A stretch of DNA of 46,994 nucleotides from a virus. The DNA is taken from positions 1 to 46,994 of IMG/VR virus record IMGVR_UViG_3300036852_000016; one strand, written 5' to 3'. Numbering within the stretch: the stretch's first letter is position 1; each line of letters begins with the position of its first letter. The position numbers were made by a program, and so were the translations under genes. The notes beneath the pieces are model-generated. The model was not told the DNA's origin and searched no databases. It worked only from the letters and a program-made list of their open reading frames with translations. Positions 27,186 to 36,921 of the stretch are shown piece by piece.

Positions 27186-29297
27186 CTATTGAGGTGGACC
27201 ATATGTCTGAGAACCCATACCAAAGGTGGAGAGGAACGTAGCTAGAGCTTTAGCCTGTGGTGGTGTTACTTCGTCATTAACTAGTTCATATACATCCTGA
27301 ACTAGCATAGGCAAGAATCTTTGGGCAATAGCATTCTCCATCGGATTTGGATTAGTTAAGTCCATTTTCTGTCCAGAAATTTCCTTCTGTCCAGATAGCA
27401 TTCCCCAACCAAAATTAACGATTGGATTAGTTTTAGAACGTATAAATCTACCCAATACGTCAGCTTGAGTAGACTGTCCAAATTGAGGATTAACTAGGTC
27501 GTATTCTCTACCCGTAGTGGTAGATTTCATCTTACCACCAATTTCCCCTAGTCCGACTGCTGATAAATCTAGTTGTGGCATAAGACGCTGCATAGCCACA
27601 ATATACTGTTGAAAACCACCATAGGGGTCAATTCGAGTGTTTCCAATTTTAGGTTTACCAAGGTCACTAGATGCTGGGTCTGTTTCTACAGTAGCTCCAC
27701 CTAGTCTCATTAACTGAGTAAAGGTGCCTGCTGTGCCAGCAATAGCAGCTAGAGATTTAAGATATTCTCTACGCACTGATGGTTGATTCATCATATAAAC
27801 TTCAGGACTAAATAGAGCTTGTGCTCCCTTACCCATCATATTCAGTCGCGAAGCTATAAGACGTGGTGAGAACAGTGCTGTAGACAATGCTTTAGCAGAT
27901 GATTCCAAACCATGCAAATCACCCCTACCAGTAGCGTTATTAACAAAGTCAGCAATCTCCTTACCAACCTTGACGTTATTACGCATATTCTGACCACTGA
28001 CTACACCAAAGTCCTTGGTCATCTGTTTGAACGTATCTGCTCTCAACTTATTCAGGAAAGCTGTATACGCTCTATTAGACCTACGGATACCCGGAATTTT
28101 TTCAGCAATCGATGACATCATAGTTTCCTCGCGCGAGGATATATTATTCAAGTCAGTTAGTTTTAATCCTACATCCTCTGCGAATGAGGGTTTAACTTGA
28201 CCATCAGCAGTAACCCTCTTTTTGAAAATAGGGTCATCAGTAATTCCCTTTTGAATAGATTTATAGGCATCCTCAGAACCCCATGCCCTAAACATATCAG
28301 GCAGAGAATTCCAGAATTCTTTCTTATGAATAAGTCCAATCCCCTGTCGAAGTGGAGCGGACATATCCATAGAGGACATAATTGTGCGAGGCACATTTGC
28401 AGCATCTAATAATGCATTAGCTTCTAATTGAGGGGGTTCTGGCATCATAGGTTGAGGAGATTCTTTAATCTTCCTCATGACTATCTTACTGCCATCACCT
28501 GCTAATTCTTCATAGTTAAAACCAAGCTTAATAGCATCAGTTAGCTGTTTTCTAGTCATGCTAGAAGCACTAACTGTATATTTAGTCCCTACTGGAACTG
28601 CTCGTAGTTTCTCATATTTATCGATATATGCCTGTTGTTCTGGAGTTTTTGCAACTACTGGTTCTGGAGCTTTTTTAACAGTAGATGCAATTTCAGCAGC
28701 CTTAGTAGGTCCACCGGGTTTGAAGAAATCTGGACCCATAGATTCAGCAGTAATAGGTGCATCTTTAACACTTTTTCCAATAGTAGATAATTTACCAGTA
28801 GGCATACCTGACATAGCACCAAAAGCTATATCACCCATACCTTCGGCTACATTACCTTCTGCTATTTCAGCACCACCATGTAGAGCTTGCGCGCCACCTA
28901 ATACCTTAGCTGCAATTTGAGGTAATCTACCTTTTCCAGCAGTAAGTATATTAGCCGGTGATGCTAGTGAAGCAGCACCTTCTGTAGCTCCACCAAGAAA
29001 TCCTTTCATAGTAGCCATTGGTTCAGAAAACATATTTCTGGCTACATCAGGAATAGCTGATAATGCATCCATTACACCGCCTGTCATTGGACCCTTTACG
29101 CCTGAGATAGATTCTGCAAATCTCTGTGCAGGGTCAGTAATGAACTGTGGTGCATTAAATACAGTATCATATAGTCCACCTAACATAGATGGTTGTTCAG
29201 GCGCAGGTGTAGGTGAACTTACATCCTGCCATCCTGACTCATTAGGGTCTATATCTGTCCAACCTTTTTCATTAGGGTCTATTTGGCGAGATGCCAT
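27186..29297 (-). CDS. Large candidate internal virion (ejection) protein
   Basis: The 703-aa protein starts with a short repeated motif (IDPNEKGWTDIDPNESGWQD), then a Gly/Ala-rich region with amphipathic helices (MKGFLGGATEGAASLASPAN). The second half has KALSTALFSPRLIASRLNMM and SVRREYLKSLAAIAGTAGTF, followed by Asp/Pro-rich loops. That second half resembles the 'ALFSPR...SR' domain of very large phage polyvalent and ejection proteins in short-tailed phages. It lacks peptidase or transglycosylase motifs that I can see. It is the penultimate gene of the late operon, where ejection proteins usually lie. Confidence 0.65.
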   Translation of the reverse strand: MASRQIDPNEKGWTDIDPNESGWQDVSSPTPAPEQPSMLGGLYDTVFNAPQFITDPAQRFAESISGVKGPMTGGVMDALSAIPDVARNMFSEPMATMKGFLGGATEGAASLASPANILTAGKGRLPQIAAKVLGGAQALHGGAEIAEGNVAEGMGDIAFGAMSGMPTGKLSTIGKSVKDAPITAESMGPDFFKPGGPTKAAEIASTVKKAPEPVVAKTPEQQAYIDKYEKLRAVPVGTKYTVSASSMTRKQLTDAIKLGFNYEELAGDGSKIVMRKIKESPQPMMPEPPQLEANALLDAANVPRTIMSSMDMSAPLRQGIGLIHKKEFWNSLPDMFRAWGSEDAYKSIQKGITDDPIFKKRVTADGQVKPSFAEDVGLKLTDLNNISSREETMMSSIAEKIPGIRRSNRAYTAFLNKLRADTFKQMTKDFGVVSGQNMRNNVKVGKEIADFVNNATGRGDLHGLESSAKALSTALFSPRLIASRLNMMGKGAQALFSPEVYMMNQPSVRREYLKSLAAIAGTAGTFTQLMRLGGATVETDPASSDLGKPKIGNTRIDPYGGFQQYIVAMQRLMPQLDLSAVGLGEIGGKMKSTTTGREYDLVNPQFGQSTQADVLGRFIRSKTNPIVNFGWGMLSGQKEISGQKMDLTNPNPMENAIAQRFLPMLVQDVYELVNDEVTPPQAKALATFLSTFGMGSQTYGPPQ

Positions 29298-30580
29298 GTC
29301 TTACCCCCATCTGTAGACTCAAGAGTCCTAGTAGCACCACCCGGACCTTTTTGAACCCTTTTCATAGTTTGTCCAGTATCACCAGTTCTACCAGGTTGTT
29401 GTATTGGTATATCTTCACCATACACAGCCTTAGTAATTTGAGCATGTTCCTCAGGAGTAGGACCAGTAGACCATCCACTCGCAGGAGGTAATATACGAAA
29501 TTCATTACCTGGACTAAATTGGATATACTTACCCAATTTAGGATTTTTATTCGCAAATTCCCTTGCAGCAGTAGCCTGACGAACTTTAGTCTGTGTAGGT
29601 AATTCTCCTCTACCTGCGCCCGTTTGTGTTCCGGGTTTAGATAGTTGACCTTCTACACCAATTGGCTTTGTTTCGCCAGTAATTTGATTAACAAGAATGG
29701 TCTTACCATCAGCAGTATTAAATGCTGTCCATCCTCGTGTTTCTGCTAATCCTTCCCTACCAGTTTGACGTAATTCTTCTGTCTTACGAGCCTCACCACC
29801 CTGAGCACCAATACGTTCTAATGCGTCCTCTTGTGTAACTGCCATTTTATCAGCATCAGACAGAGAACCAGTATCGATATCAGTTTGATGAGTCTGACCA
29901 GTAGCAGGGTTAGATACAATAACTTTAGGACCACTAAAGTCAAATTTGAAGTTTTTCTGTGTTGACTTCAATCTGTATACTTCAGCACGGTCCTGCATTA
30001 TTTTAGTTCTAGCAGCATCCTTTTCTGCACGCGCTTGGTCTGCTGCTGATAGTCTTTCTTGTGTTGCAATAGTTCCTGCTAGTTGACGTTCATTAACATT
30101 AGTGCCTCTCTCTAAACTTGCAGCATCTTGAGCAGCACCAATCTTATTTTTCCAATCGGCAACTTTTCTACCCCTATTGCCTTCTATTACAGACATACCA
30201 GTTCCCGGTCTAGCCATATCAGCTAATGAAGCTGCAATAGCTCTAAGCCATCCGGGTTTCTGAGCTTCAGGGTATTCACCAAGCAAGGAGTTAAATTTAT
30301 CTTGAGCCATAGTTTCTGGCTGATAAAGTTCTCGCATTCTGGCACCTACATCAAATCCCCCTGTAGGTTGTGTTTGCACAGGTGCCATAGGAGTTTGCGC
30401 AGGTAAAGCTTGCTGTGTAGGTGGCCCAAATGAAATATTACCAAATGGGTCTTGTTGTGGAGCAAACCCCTGTGAAAAATCTTGTGGTGGCATAAAATCA
30501 CCACCAGCTATACCCGGTGCTGCTATTTCTGGAGCACCAAATAAATTTTTTAATCTCAGCATCTGCATCAAATCAGGCAT
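29279..30580 (-). CDS. Candidate internal/tail virion protein
   Basis: The 433-aa protein has a Pro/Gln-rich N-terminus (PPTQQALPAQTPMAPVQTQP), helical segments (KPGWLRAIAASLADMARPGT; ADQARAEKDAARTKIMQDRA), and a C-terminus with GGATRTLESTDGGKTWHL. Disordered and helical composition between two other large virion genes suggests an ejection or tail-interior protein. It overlaps the next gene by 19 nt. Confidence 0.6.
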   Translation of the reverse strand: MPDLMQMLRLKNLFGAPEIAAPGIAGGDFMPPQDFSQGFAPQQDPFGNISFGPPTQQALPAQTPMAPVQTQPTGGFDVGARMRELYQPETMAQDKFNSLLGEYPEAQKPGWLRAIAASLADMARPGTGMSVIEGNRGRKVADWKNKIGAAQDAASLERGTNVNERQLAGTIATQERLSAADQARAEKDAARTKIMQDRAEVYRLKSTQKNFKFDFSGPKVIVSNPATGQTHQTDIDTGSLSDADKMAVTQEDALERIGAQGGEARKTEELRQTGREGLAETRGWTAFNTADGKTILVNQITGETKPIGVEGQLSKPGTQTGAGRGELPTQTKVRQATAAREFANKNPKLGKYIQFSPGNEFRILPPASGWSTGPTPEEHAQITKAVYGEDIPIQQPGRTGDTGQTMKRVQKGPGGATRTLESTDGGKTWHLAK

Positions 30581-31887
30581 TATTTCACCGCCTCTTTTTG
30601 CGATGCTAAGACTACTCCCATAACGTCAGCAAGGTGTAAAGTTTTACCATCACCTATGCCAAACTTCTTTTTGAAATCTTGCGCCATCGGTCCGAAATGC
30701 TTTACATCATCACCTTTGTATTTCCATGTGTAAAACTGTAGTTCCTTAAGCTTATTAGTGAAGTTGCTACCTTTGACAGTAGAACTTCTACCAACAGGCT
30801 TAATGCTATGTTTCATAGTTCGGCTAGAATAGGTATAGAAATCATTCTGTGGGAAGTTAACCTGCCCAAATTGATAGTTATTGTTATTCTGACCAACAGG
30901 TTGTATATCTGTTTTCTTATTTTGGTCAGATACAGCCATAGCAACATATGGTGCAGCTACACCAGCATAGTGTAGTGCAGTTTTCCACCATGGGTCGCCT
31001 TTAGCACCTTCTTGTGCGCCAAATCCTCGCAATTGTGCATCTAGTAATCCCATGCCAAATTGATTCCTAGATTGTTCCATTCCTGCACGTTGTTGCCATG
31101 CATTTAATGCTTGATTACCAAACATTGATGACATTCCGGGAGTAGTGCCATACAAACTAGCTTGTCCACCCATACCAGCTAGTTGCATTTGTCGCATATT
31201 CTGTAGTGATTGCTCAGTCATAGCCTGAGCTTGTTGTTGTCTACCTGCTTCCGATGAAGCAAGTCCACCCATAGTAGAACCAGTATTAGATATACCAGTT
31301 AAACCAAATTGTTTACCCTGTCTAATAGAATCTGCTAGACCAGCATTAACGCCAGTCATAGCATCAGCCATTTGTCCGGGTAATTCTCTCTGTGCTTTGG
31401 AGGCAGCAGCTATATAGTTAGGGGCACCACCACCCCCACCTAATGAGCGCGCACGGTCCATTTCCATCATGGTATTTCCATACGCAGAACGTATAGGAGA
31501 CATACCACGCGCACGTAATTCCTGAACATCCTGTGGAGAGTATCCACCAGTAGCAGCAAAATCACGATATCCCGGCATTGCTTCATCGAGATATCCGTAT
31601 GCTTTGCCTAACTCTTTAGGACGTGGTGCAGAAAATTGTGTAGACTTAAGTCCCTCTTGGAACTTTTGATAAGCCCCCATGATATTACTATAATCCTGTG
31701 TATTCTGTCCCACAGCATTATTGTAATTTGTCATGAACTGGTCGCTAATAGGCCCAAATGCAGTCTCATTAGCACTAGGTTGTTGTGTGCCTTGATATGC
31801 AGTTTGAGCCTGCTGTATTACATTTGTAGCAGGATTCTTAGCTGCTGCCTCAGCAGCTTGTTGTTCAGGTGTTTTCTTTTTACCCAT
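30580..31887 (-). CDS. Virion protein with C-terminal S74-type chaperone region
   Basis: The 435-aa protein has a long Gln/Met/Gly-rich helical body. A C-terminal region follows with SDQNKKTDIQPVG and, about 37 residues on, SSRTMKHSIKPVG. The sequence then continues LKELQFYTWKYKGDD and KHFGPMAQDFKKKFG. 'S....K..I.P...L..L..Y.WKY.......G.MAQ' is the signature of intramolecular chaperone (peptidase S74) domains. These trimerise fibres and cut themselves off at a Ser-Lys dyad. Two candidate Ser/Lys motifs in tandem are unusual. The N-terminal body looks like an internal rather than fibre protein. Confidence 0.7.
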   Translation of the reverse strand: MGKKKTPEQQAAEAAAKNPATNVIQQAQTAYQGTQQPSANETAFGPISDQFMTNYNNAVGQNTQDYSNIMGAYQKFQEGLKSTQFSAPRPKELGKAYGYLDEAMPGYRDFAATGGYSPQDVQELRARGMSPIRSAYGNTMMEMDRARSLGGGGGAPNYIAAASKAQRELPGQMADAMTGVNAGLADSIRQGKQFGLTGISNTGSTMGGLASSEAGRQQQAQAMTEQSLQNMRQMQLAGMGGQASLYGTTPGMSSMFGNQALNAWQQRAGMEQSRNQFGMGLLDAQLRGFGAQEGAKGDPWWKTALHYAGVAAPYVAMAVSDQNKKTDIQPVGQNNNNYQFGQVNFPQNDFYTYSSRTMKHSIKPVGRSSTVKGSNFTNKLKELQFYTWKYKGDDVKHFGPMAQDFKKKFGIGDGKTLHLADVMGVVLASQKEAVK

Positions 31888-32261
31888 TATGGCACCTTCA
31901 TGCTTAATGTAGTTAAGCCGTGTCTCCCAAATCCATGTTTTATAAGATGTTCCGCATATTCATCATTGTTGACGAATGCATAAAGCTCACGAATACGGAA
32001 CGACTTACAAGTAAACAACGAGATTGTCTGGGCCTCAACGAGTGCGCGGCCAATAGTGATTCTACTGCGGTCTTTGTTTGTGACTAATACTGCTTCAGCC
32101 ACATTCTCTACACCACCTGCCATAATGATGCCTTGGTCATCTTCAATAACAAAGGCATTAAGCATATCGTTGAGTTTAGGAAAATCAAACTCAGGATAAT
32201 GCTTATCATGTAATTCTTTTACACGCCAATAATCATCATCAGTGAATGCTCTTGATTTCAT
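31887..32261 (-). CDS. GNAT-like acetyltransferase fold protein
   Basis: The 124-aa protein has the GNAT-type order: FTDDDYWRVKELHDKHYPEF, FVIEDDQGIIMAGGVEN, ISLFTCKSFRIRELYAFVNN and AEHLIKHGFGRHG. The acetyl-CoA loop (Q/RxxGxG/A) is not clear, so catalysis is uncertain. Small GNAT-like proteins are common beside tail genes. It overlaps both neighbours by a few bases. Confidence 0.65.
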   Translation of the reverse strand: MKSRAFTDDDYWRVKELHDKHYPEFDFPKLNDMLNAFVIEDDQGIIMAGGVENVAEAVLVTNKDRSRITIGRALVEAQTISLFTCKSFRIRELYAFVNNDEYAEHLIKHGFGRHGLTTLSMKVP

Positions 32262-32605
32262 TTTACACCATTATGTCCGATTGAATAATGATTACCATCC
32301 CCAAATCTACCACCCCAATGACAAGTGTAGATTCCGGTTGATTGCAATTCCCACCATTCACCTAATGGTCTATGGTCCTCAGTTTTAGTAAGATACTTAC
32401 CATCTCGAAACAAATTCAAATCGATTGCTAAATTCATGGTATGTAGTGAATTCTTGATACCACTACCCTTTTTAGCTAATCGAGCAGCTTCTTCAGGTGA
32501 ACGTAACCATTCACCACCTTTTACTTGATATCCTAGTATAATAGCTTGGTCTATTAATCTAGGCACCAAAGCAGCGAAAATAAACTGCTTTTCAAGTAAT
32601 TTCAT
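32258..32605 (-). CDS. M15-family peptidase endolysin
   Basis: The 115-aa protein has SLHTMNLAIDLNLF (H55, D62), matching SxHxxxxAxD, and DGNHYSIGHNG (H106). These give the zinc ligands of M15 D-Ala-D-Ala or L-Ala-D-Glu peptidases. Length and compactness match single-domain phage endolysins. No signal peptide is visible, so export would need a holin. It is located among tail genes, far from the membrane genes at 6-7 kb. Confidence 0.85.
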   Translation of the reverse strand: MKLLEKQFIFAALVPRLIDQAIILGYQVKGGEWLRSPEEAARLAKKGSGIKNSLHTMNLAIDLNLFRDGKYLTKTEDHRPLGEWWELQSTGIYTCHWGGRFGDGNHYSIGHNGVK

Positions 32606-32928
32606 GCAAGCACTTCCTCATCACCATCTATAGTGAGAGTAAGAATATTATTAGTTCCTGCTAATGCCTGAATAATTTCAGCAGCAGCAAGAATATAATA
32701 ACAATAGTGGTCTAAAATTTGATTAGCGCCAATACTAAAGGCATCGAAAATACGAGTGCCAGCAGCATCAGCACCAATAGACATAGTGAATGTTACAGCA
32801 GAACCAGAAGGATTCTGAACATGCACATGCCTTACAATTCCACGTCTATTAGCTGGAACTGTATATTTAGTTGCAGCAGCGTTAGAAACTTGCGCAGGAC
32901 CAGCCATTCTAACTTGAACTTTTGCCAT
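32602..32928 (-). CDS. Small virion protein, beta-sandwich type
   Basis: The 108-aa product (VPANRRGIVRHVHVQNPSGS ... TFTMSIGADAAGTRIFDAFS) has regular strands and a C-terminal TLTIDGDEEV. This pattern is common in small phage tail or fibre-associated proteins. Its end overlaps the endolysin start by four bases. Function inferred from position. Confidence 0.65.
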   Translation of the reverse strand: MAKVQVRMAGPAQVSNAAATKYTVPANRRGIVRHVHVQNPSGSAVTFTMSIGADAAGTRIFDAFSIGANQILDHYCYYILAAAEIIQALAGTNNILTLTIDGDEEVLA

Positions 32929-32935
32929 GTTATCC

Positions 32936-33355
32936 TCATATCAACTGTGTGAATGTTCCACCAGTTGCAGGAGTGCCACCAGTTACTAAGCTACTTCCTA
33001 CAAATGGCATAGATTCACATTCACAATCTTCGCCATCCATTCCCGCTGGTCCAATTAAACCTTGTATACCTTGTATTCCTTGTGGTCCTTGTGGACCCCA
33101 ATTCCAATCAGTATTTTCATTATCATCACTAATGTCACCCATTGGCATATTACCACTAGTGATAATAGTTCCACCCCCTCCACCACCACCAGAAGGAGGA
33201 GTAATAGCAATTACCTGAGATTCTACTTCGTTTATTCCTTGTCTTAATGCTTTAATTAGTTGGTCAATAACTTGAAACAAAGCGTTATTTTTCTGGCTTA
33301 AACCAGATGTAAGTAACTGAGCCTGTAGACGGTCAAGCTGTGGAATAATAGCCAT
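32936..33355 (-). CDS. Collagen-like phage protein
   Basis: The 139-aa protein has an N-terminal helix (LDRLQAQLLTSGLSQKNNAL), a seven-glycine run, and then about eight Gly-X-Y triplets (GPQGPQGIQGIQGLIGPAG). An Asp/Glu/Cys patch and a Thr/Gly-rich tail follow. Short collagen triple helices trimerise phage fibres. It probably pairs with the adjacent 957-aa fibre-like protein. Confidence 0.75.
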   Translation of the reverse strand: MAIIPQLDRLQAQLLTSGLSQKNNALFQVIDQLIKALRQGINEVESQVIAITPPSGGGGGGGTIITSGNMPMGDISDDNENTDWNWGPQGPQGIQGIQGLIGPAGMDGEDCECESMPFVGSSLVTGGTPATGGTFTQLI

Positions 33356-33645
33356 TATCCGGGATATTCAATAGCCACAGCTTTCGCATAAATGATAATA
33401 CGACGAATCAAAAATGTTTCATTTAATTCAGTCGTAAACAATTCGTATCGAATTCGCTGGCCCTGCAAATTAGCAAGGCGCGTAGGTTCAATACGTGCAG
33501 TTGCAGCCATAGGTAATGGAACTAAAGTTTGTTGTAGAACATCATCCAAACCAGATAATCTATGTTGTAGATTACCTGCGCCCGTTAATCGTAGTCTGAC
33601 ACCAACTACGTGATGTTCTGATTCTTCTCCGCCTCTTTTAGCCAC
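33355..33645 (-). CDS. Small virion protein next to the fibre
   Basis: The 96-aa product (EHHVVGVRLRLTGAGNLQHR ... RIRYELFTTELNETFLIRRI) is beta-rich with no membrane segment. Overlaps the fibre gene by 8 nt and shares a base with the collagen-like gene start. A fibre-associated or adaptor role is likely. Confidence 0.65.
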   Translation of the reverse strand: MAKRGGEESEHHVVGVRLRLTGAGNLQHRLSGLDDVLQQTLVPLPMAATARIEPTRLANLQGQRIRYELFTTELNETFLIRRIIIYAKAVAIEYPG

Positions 33646-36511
33646 CTATATACCCCGTTTTCGCTATAGGTAGAATGGGCACATCCACACTCTCTTGACC
33701 TGTTTGGGTATCTTGTAATGTATCATTCAATTTACCCGGAACAAGAGTATAGATGCCTGATACATCTTGTAGCATGAGTAATGGAGATGCTCCATTAAAT
33801 ATTAAACCACCTTCACTTACAACGATAATATCTCCTGATGGTGGACTTGGAGGAATACCACCGGGAGGAACACAGTATGTTGGATAGTATGTGCCATTAA
33901 GCATTCCACCAACGGCACCACAAATAGCCCAAACAGTATACGTTACACCATTTGAATTTATAGATGATTGAACAGTAATTTGGTCTACTCCAACAGCAAC
34001 AATTCCAGTAGTAGCATCATCACCAAAACTAGATGTAATTCCACTAACAGCACCAGCATGTGATGGGTCACGAAATCTACCATTACCAGCTGATGCTTGA
34101 ACCCATACAAATAGGGGCATTCTGCCTGATAGTGGTGCAAGTGGTATAACGCGAGGATTCGTGCCATTACCCACATAAGTAGTAGCTTGAACCATTACAT
34201 TGGTGCATCCACCCGCGCCACCATCTGCGGTTCGCCATAGTGAATATACCCAATTAGCTTTATTAGTTAAGGCATGAAAAGGAGTAAGAGTATTTAGAAC
34301 TCCTGAACCAAAATTACCCCCCGAAACATTACCGACGGCATCTATTCTTATAAAAGTATTACTAGTAATTCCCGGTCCTTTTAAGTAAAGACCATTACTA
34401 GTTGCACCACCTGATTGAATCAAATTATCCTGAACAAATCCAAAATCAGCAGTAAATCCGGGACTGAGTAATGGATTAGCTACTGGACTAGGTCCATTAG
34501 TAGGATTTGCAAATACACCAGTAAAATTATATCTACTACCGGGGTCACAGAATGCTATATATTGATAAGTAACAGCATTAGTATTAAGAGCAGTATCAGT
34601 ACTCCATACTCTGAGTTTATATACACCTGAAGAATCTGCAAATAAACGCATTTGTGGATATATATTATTATTACTAGGTATTTCTGAACCCAAAGAAGTT
34701 GCAAATAACATACGTCCAGCAGCTGCGCCAACACGTCTAACGTATAAAAAATGAGTTGGACCAGGTAAAATTATATCTTGAACAGTCCCATTACCAACAT
34801 AAGTTCCACCTGCTGCAAATACTGGTGCAGCAGGCATAGAAGAAAAAAATCCCCATTCAGTATTAGGATAATTACAATTATGAAGATTAGTTAATCTACT
34901 TACGGGTAATTCAAATACAGGGTCATCTTCCGGACCCCATACTCCTAAATATTCTATACAAGCTGCAAGACAATTAGTTTGGTCAATATTAGCATCTGCA
35001 GATTTAGTATGAATTACATGAAATGGAGAGATTTCAGCAGGCAGAATCATGCCCGTTGGTGAATATAATACGAAATTATTACCAAGGAAAGTAGTTTGAT
35101 TTATAACTGATTGAACAACTGCACCACCAGCTAGTCTATAGCCTAGTTGTCCATCTGTTCCACCAGCATTAGTTGCATGTAAACTTATGACAGCAGATGC
35201 AGCACCAAGCACTACACCATAGGTAGTGCTAAAATTACTTTGTAATGGTGCATCAGTTATTCCATCAATTTGTGCGCCTGACGTAGAACTTTGAAGTTGA
35301 GACCCTGCAGCATCTATGTGTATGCGCGAGGGATTTATATCTTGTTGTAATATTGCGAAATCATTAGGAGTCCAGTTAGTTAATGAAGCTGATTCTGGAA
35401 ATTGTCTCCTAACATGACTACCAAGTAACCAATCAATTGAAAAATTATCATCAATAAAAGCTAGTGTAACAGTACTGACATTGGCTGGTAACTCTGAACC
35501 AATCCAATCATCAAGGTCAATCATACCAATATTGGTATTAACAAATTGTTGACCAAATACTATAGAAACTAGATTACCCCCAGAATCTATTCCTTCATTT
35601 GTAGTATCAAGAAAGCCTTGTGCAAAAACTCCATTTATATAAACTTGAACTCCACCATCACCGGGATTTCCGGTCATAGAGAATACGTCAAATCGATACC
35701 ATTGACCAACAACAGGAGTTAAAACTACTCCTTTATCAAAATAAGTGCTGGCATTATTAATATTAAATAATTTAACATTACCAGTTGATTGATATATTAG
35801 TTGAGCGCCCATTGCAGAGCCAAGACTACATGTAGCACGCCAAAATCCTATATCACTTGCGGATGTAGGTGGCGTAACTCTGGCTCTGAAATAGAATCTA
35901 TCCCAATGTGTTCTAGGATTACTCCCACCAAATGCAGTAAAAGTCTGAGTCAAAAATGTATTATTTGGACCTCCCGCGCGAAATCCACAACCATCAGGAG
36001 TTCGTGAAGCATCACGAGTAAAAGTAGCAACAGCATTACTTGATGCACTATCCAAGTCCATAGGATGTTCAAACCCATGAACCCATCTACGTTTTGCAAT
36101 TGCAGTAACAGGTGGGTCAGATGCTACACCTGCACCTTGACTTCTAATAATAGTTGCTGACCATTTACACAATGCATCTGGTCCAGCAGGAAATATAGAT
36201 GCGGGATTACCGGGTTGACCCGGAACTATAAATGAATTAATCGTAGGGTCGGCTATAACTCCAGATGGATTTGGAAAATTAAAATTTGTACCTGGAGGGT
36301 CCAATTGCCAAGGACCAACAGTATACATTCCTTTTGGAATTGCACTCACATCCCCAGACGGTAGTGGATTGTATGGAATTCCAAAAAGTGCTGCTGCGTC
36401 AGCTGGGCACATATCTAGTATAGGACTTCCAGCAATGGAAATCGCAAACTGATATTCAGCTTCATCTTGGAAAAATATGACGTAATTTAGATATGCTATA
36501 ATTTGGGCCAT
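33638..36511 (-). CDS. Large tail fibre/receptor-binding protein with LamG-like domain
   Basis: This 957-aa protein has three parts: an N-terminal region of about 150 residues; a laminin-G/ConA-like jellyroll at about 150-345 (RRWVHGFEHPMDLDSAS ... GQWYRFDVFSMTGNPGDGGV ... MIDLDDWIGSELP); and a long beta-rich rest. At least two copies of TYVGNGT (VQDIILPG; NPRVIPLAP) start similar 50-residue units, suggesting repeated fibre modules. LamG domains usually bind glycans. It is the longest gene here and is encoded with the collagen-like protein. Cell-surface recognition is inferred. Confidence 0.8.
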   Translation of the reverse strand: MAQIIAYLNYVIFFQDEAEYQFAISIAGSPILDMCPADAAALFGIPYNPLPSGDVSAIPKGMYTVGPWQLDPPGTNFNFPNPSGVIADPTINSFIVPGQPGNPASIFPAGPDALCKWSATIIRSQGAGVASDPPVTAIAKRRWVHGFEHPMDLDSASSNAVATFTRDASRTPDGCGFRAGGPNNTFLTQTFTAFGGSNPRTHWDRFYFRARVTPPTSASDIGFWRATCSLGSAMGAQLIYQSTGNVKLFNINNASTYFDKGVVLTPVVGQWYRFDVFSMTGNPGDGGVQVYINGVFAQGFLDTTNEGIDSGGNLVSIVFGQQFVNTNIGMIDLDDWIGSELPANVSTVTLAFIDDNFSIDWLLGSHVRRQFPESASLTNWTPNDFAILQQDINPSRIHIDAAGSQLQSSTSGAQIDGITDAPLQSNFSTTYGVVLGAASAVISLHATNAGGTDGQLGYRLAGGAVVQSVINQTTFLGNNFVLYSPTGMILPAEISPFHVIHTKSADANIDQTNCLAACIEYLGVWGPEDDPVFELPVSRLTNLHNCNYPNTEWGFFSSMPAAPVFAAGGTYVGNGTVQDIILPGPTHFLYVRRVGAAAGRMLFATSLGSEIPSNNNIYPQMRLFADSSGVYKLRVWSTDTALNTNAVTYQYIAFCDPGSRYNFTGVFANPTNGPSPVANPLLSPGFTADFGFVQDNLIQSGGATSNGLYLKGPGITSNTFIRIDAVGNVSGGNFGSGVLNTLTPFHALTNKANWVYSLWRTADGGAGGCTNVMVQATTYVGNGTNPRVIPLAPLSGRMPLFVWVQASAGNGRFRDPSHAGAVSGITSSFGDDATTGIVAVGVDQITVQSSINSNGVTYTVWAICGAVGGMLNGTYYPTYCVPPGGIPPSPPSGDIIVVSEGGLIFNGASPLLMLQDVSGIYTLVPGKLNDTLQDTQTGQESVDVPILPIAKTGYIGG

Positions 36512-36921
36512 TAGAATTGGCTCTGTGCTGTGAACTTCGGTAACACACGAATTACACTTCCTGCAATTGGAGAAAATGGAACATTAGCTGGTGGAAATCG
36601 TTCTGCCCACATAAGTTTACCATCACTATTTCTGATTACAAAATAACCATAGATAGTGCCGGGAGCGTTAATTACACCAGTAAAAGACCATTCCTGTATA
36701 GCATTGTATGTGGCTACTGAAGGGTCGCCAGCAACAATACCCCAATTAGCAAAAGTAAGTGGTTTAGCTAAATATCCACCACCTGCTATTTCAGTGAATG
36801 CAGCAGCAGTTGACGCACCAGTAGGTGTGACATTATTTCCGTATAATTTTAGTGTTAACGCAGGAGTGAGTTTCTCAGTGAGAATCTCAACTTCTAATGC
36901 GTCCGGAACAACTAGGCTCAT
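36511..36921 (-). CDS. Small tail/fibre-associated virion protein
   Basis: The 136-aa protein (LTLKLYGNNVTPTGASTAAA ... WSFTGVINAPGTIYGYFVIR ... KLMWAERFPP) is a strand-rich domain familiar from phage tail clusters. Overlaps the nozzle-like gene by four bases. Likely a structural adaptor for the fibre. Confidence 0.65.
   Translation of the reverse strand: MSLVVPDALEVEILTEKLTPALTLKLYGNNVTPTGASTAAAFTEIAGGGYLAKPLTFANWGIVAGDPSVATYNAIQEWSFTGVINAPGTIYGYFVIRNSDGKLMWAERFPPANVPFSPIAGSVIRVLPKFTAQSQF

Noticed and set aside
27029-27241. + strand ORF of 70 codons at the arm junction
   Set aside because: It lies opposite a minus-strand membrane gene with a good ribosome site and overlaps the large virion gene; judged a shadow.
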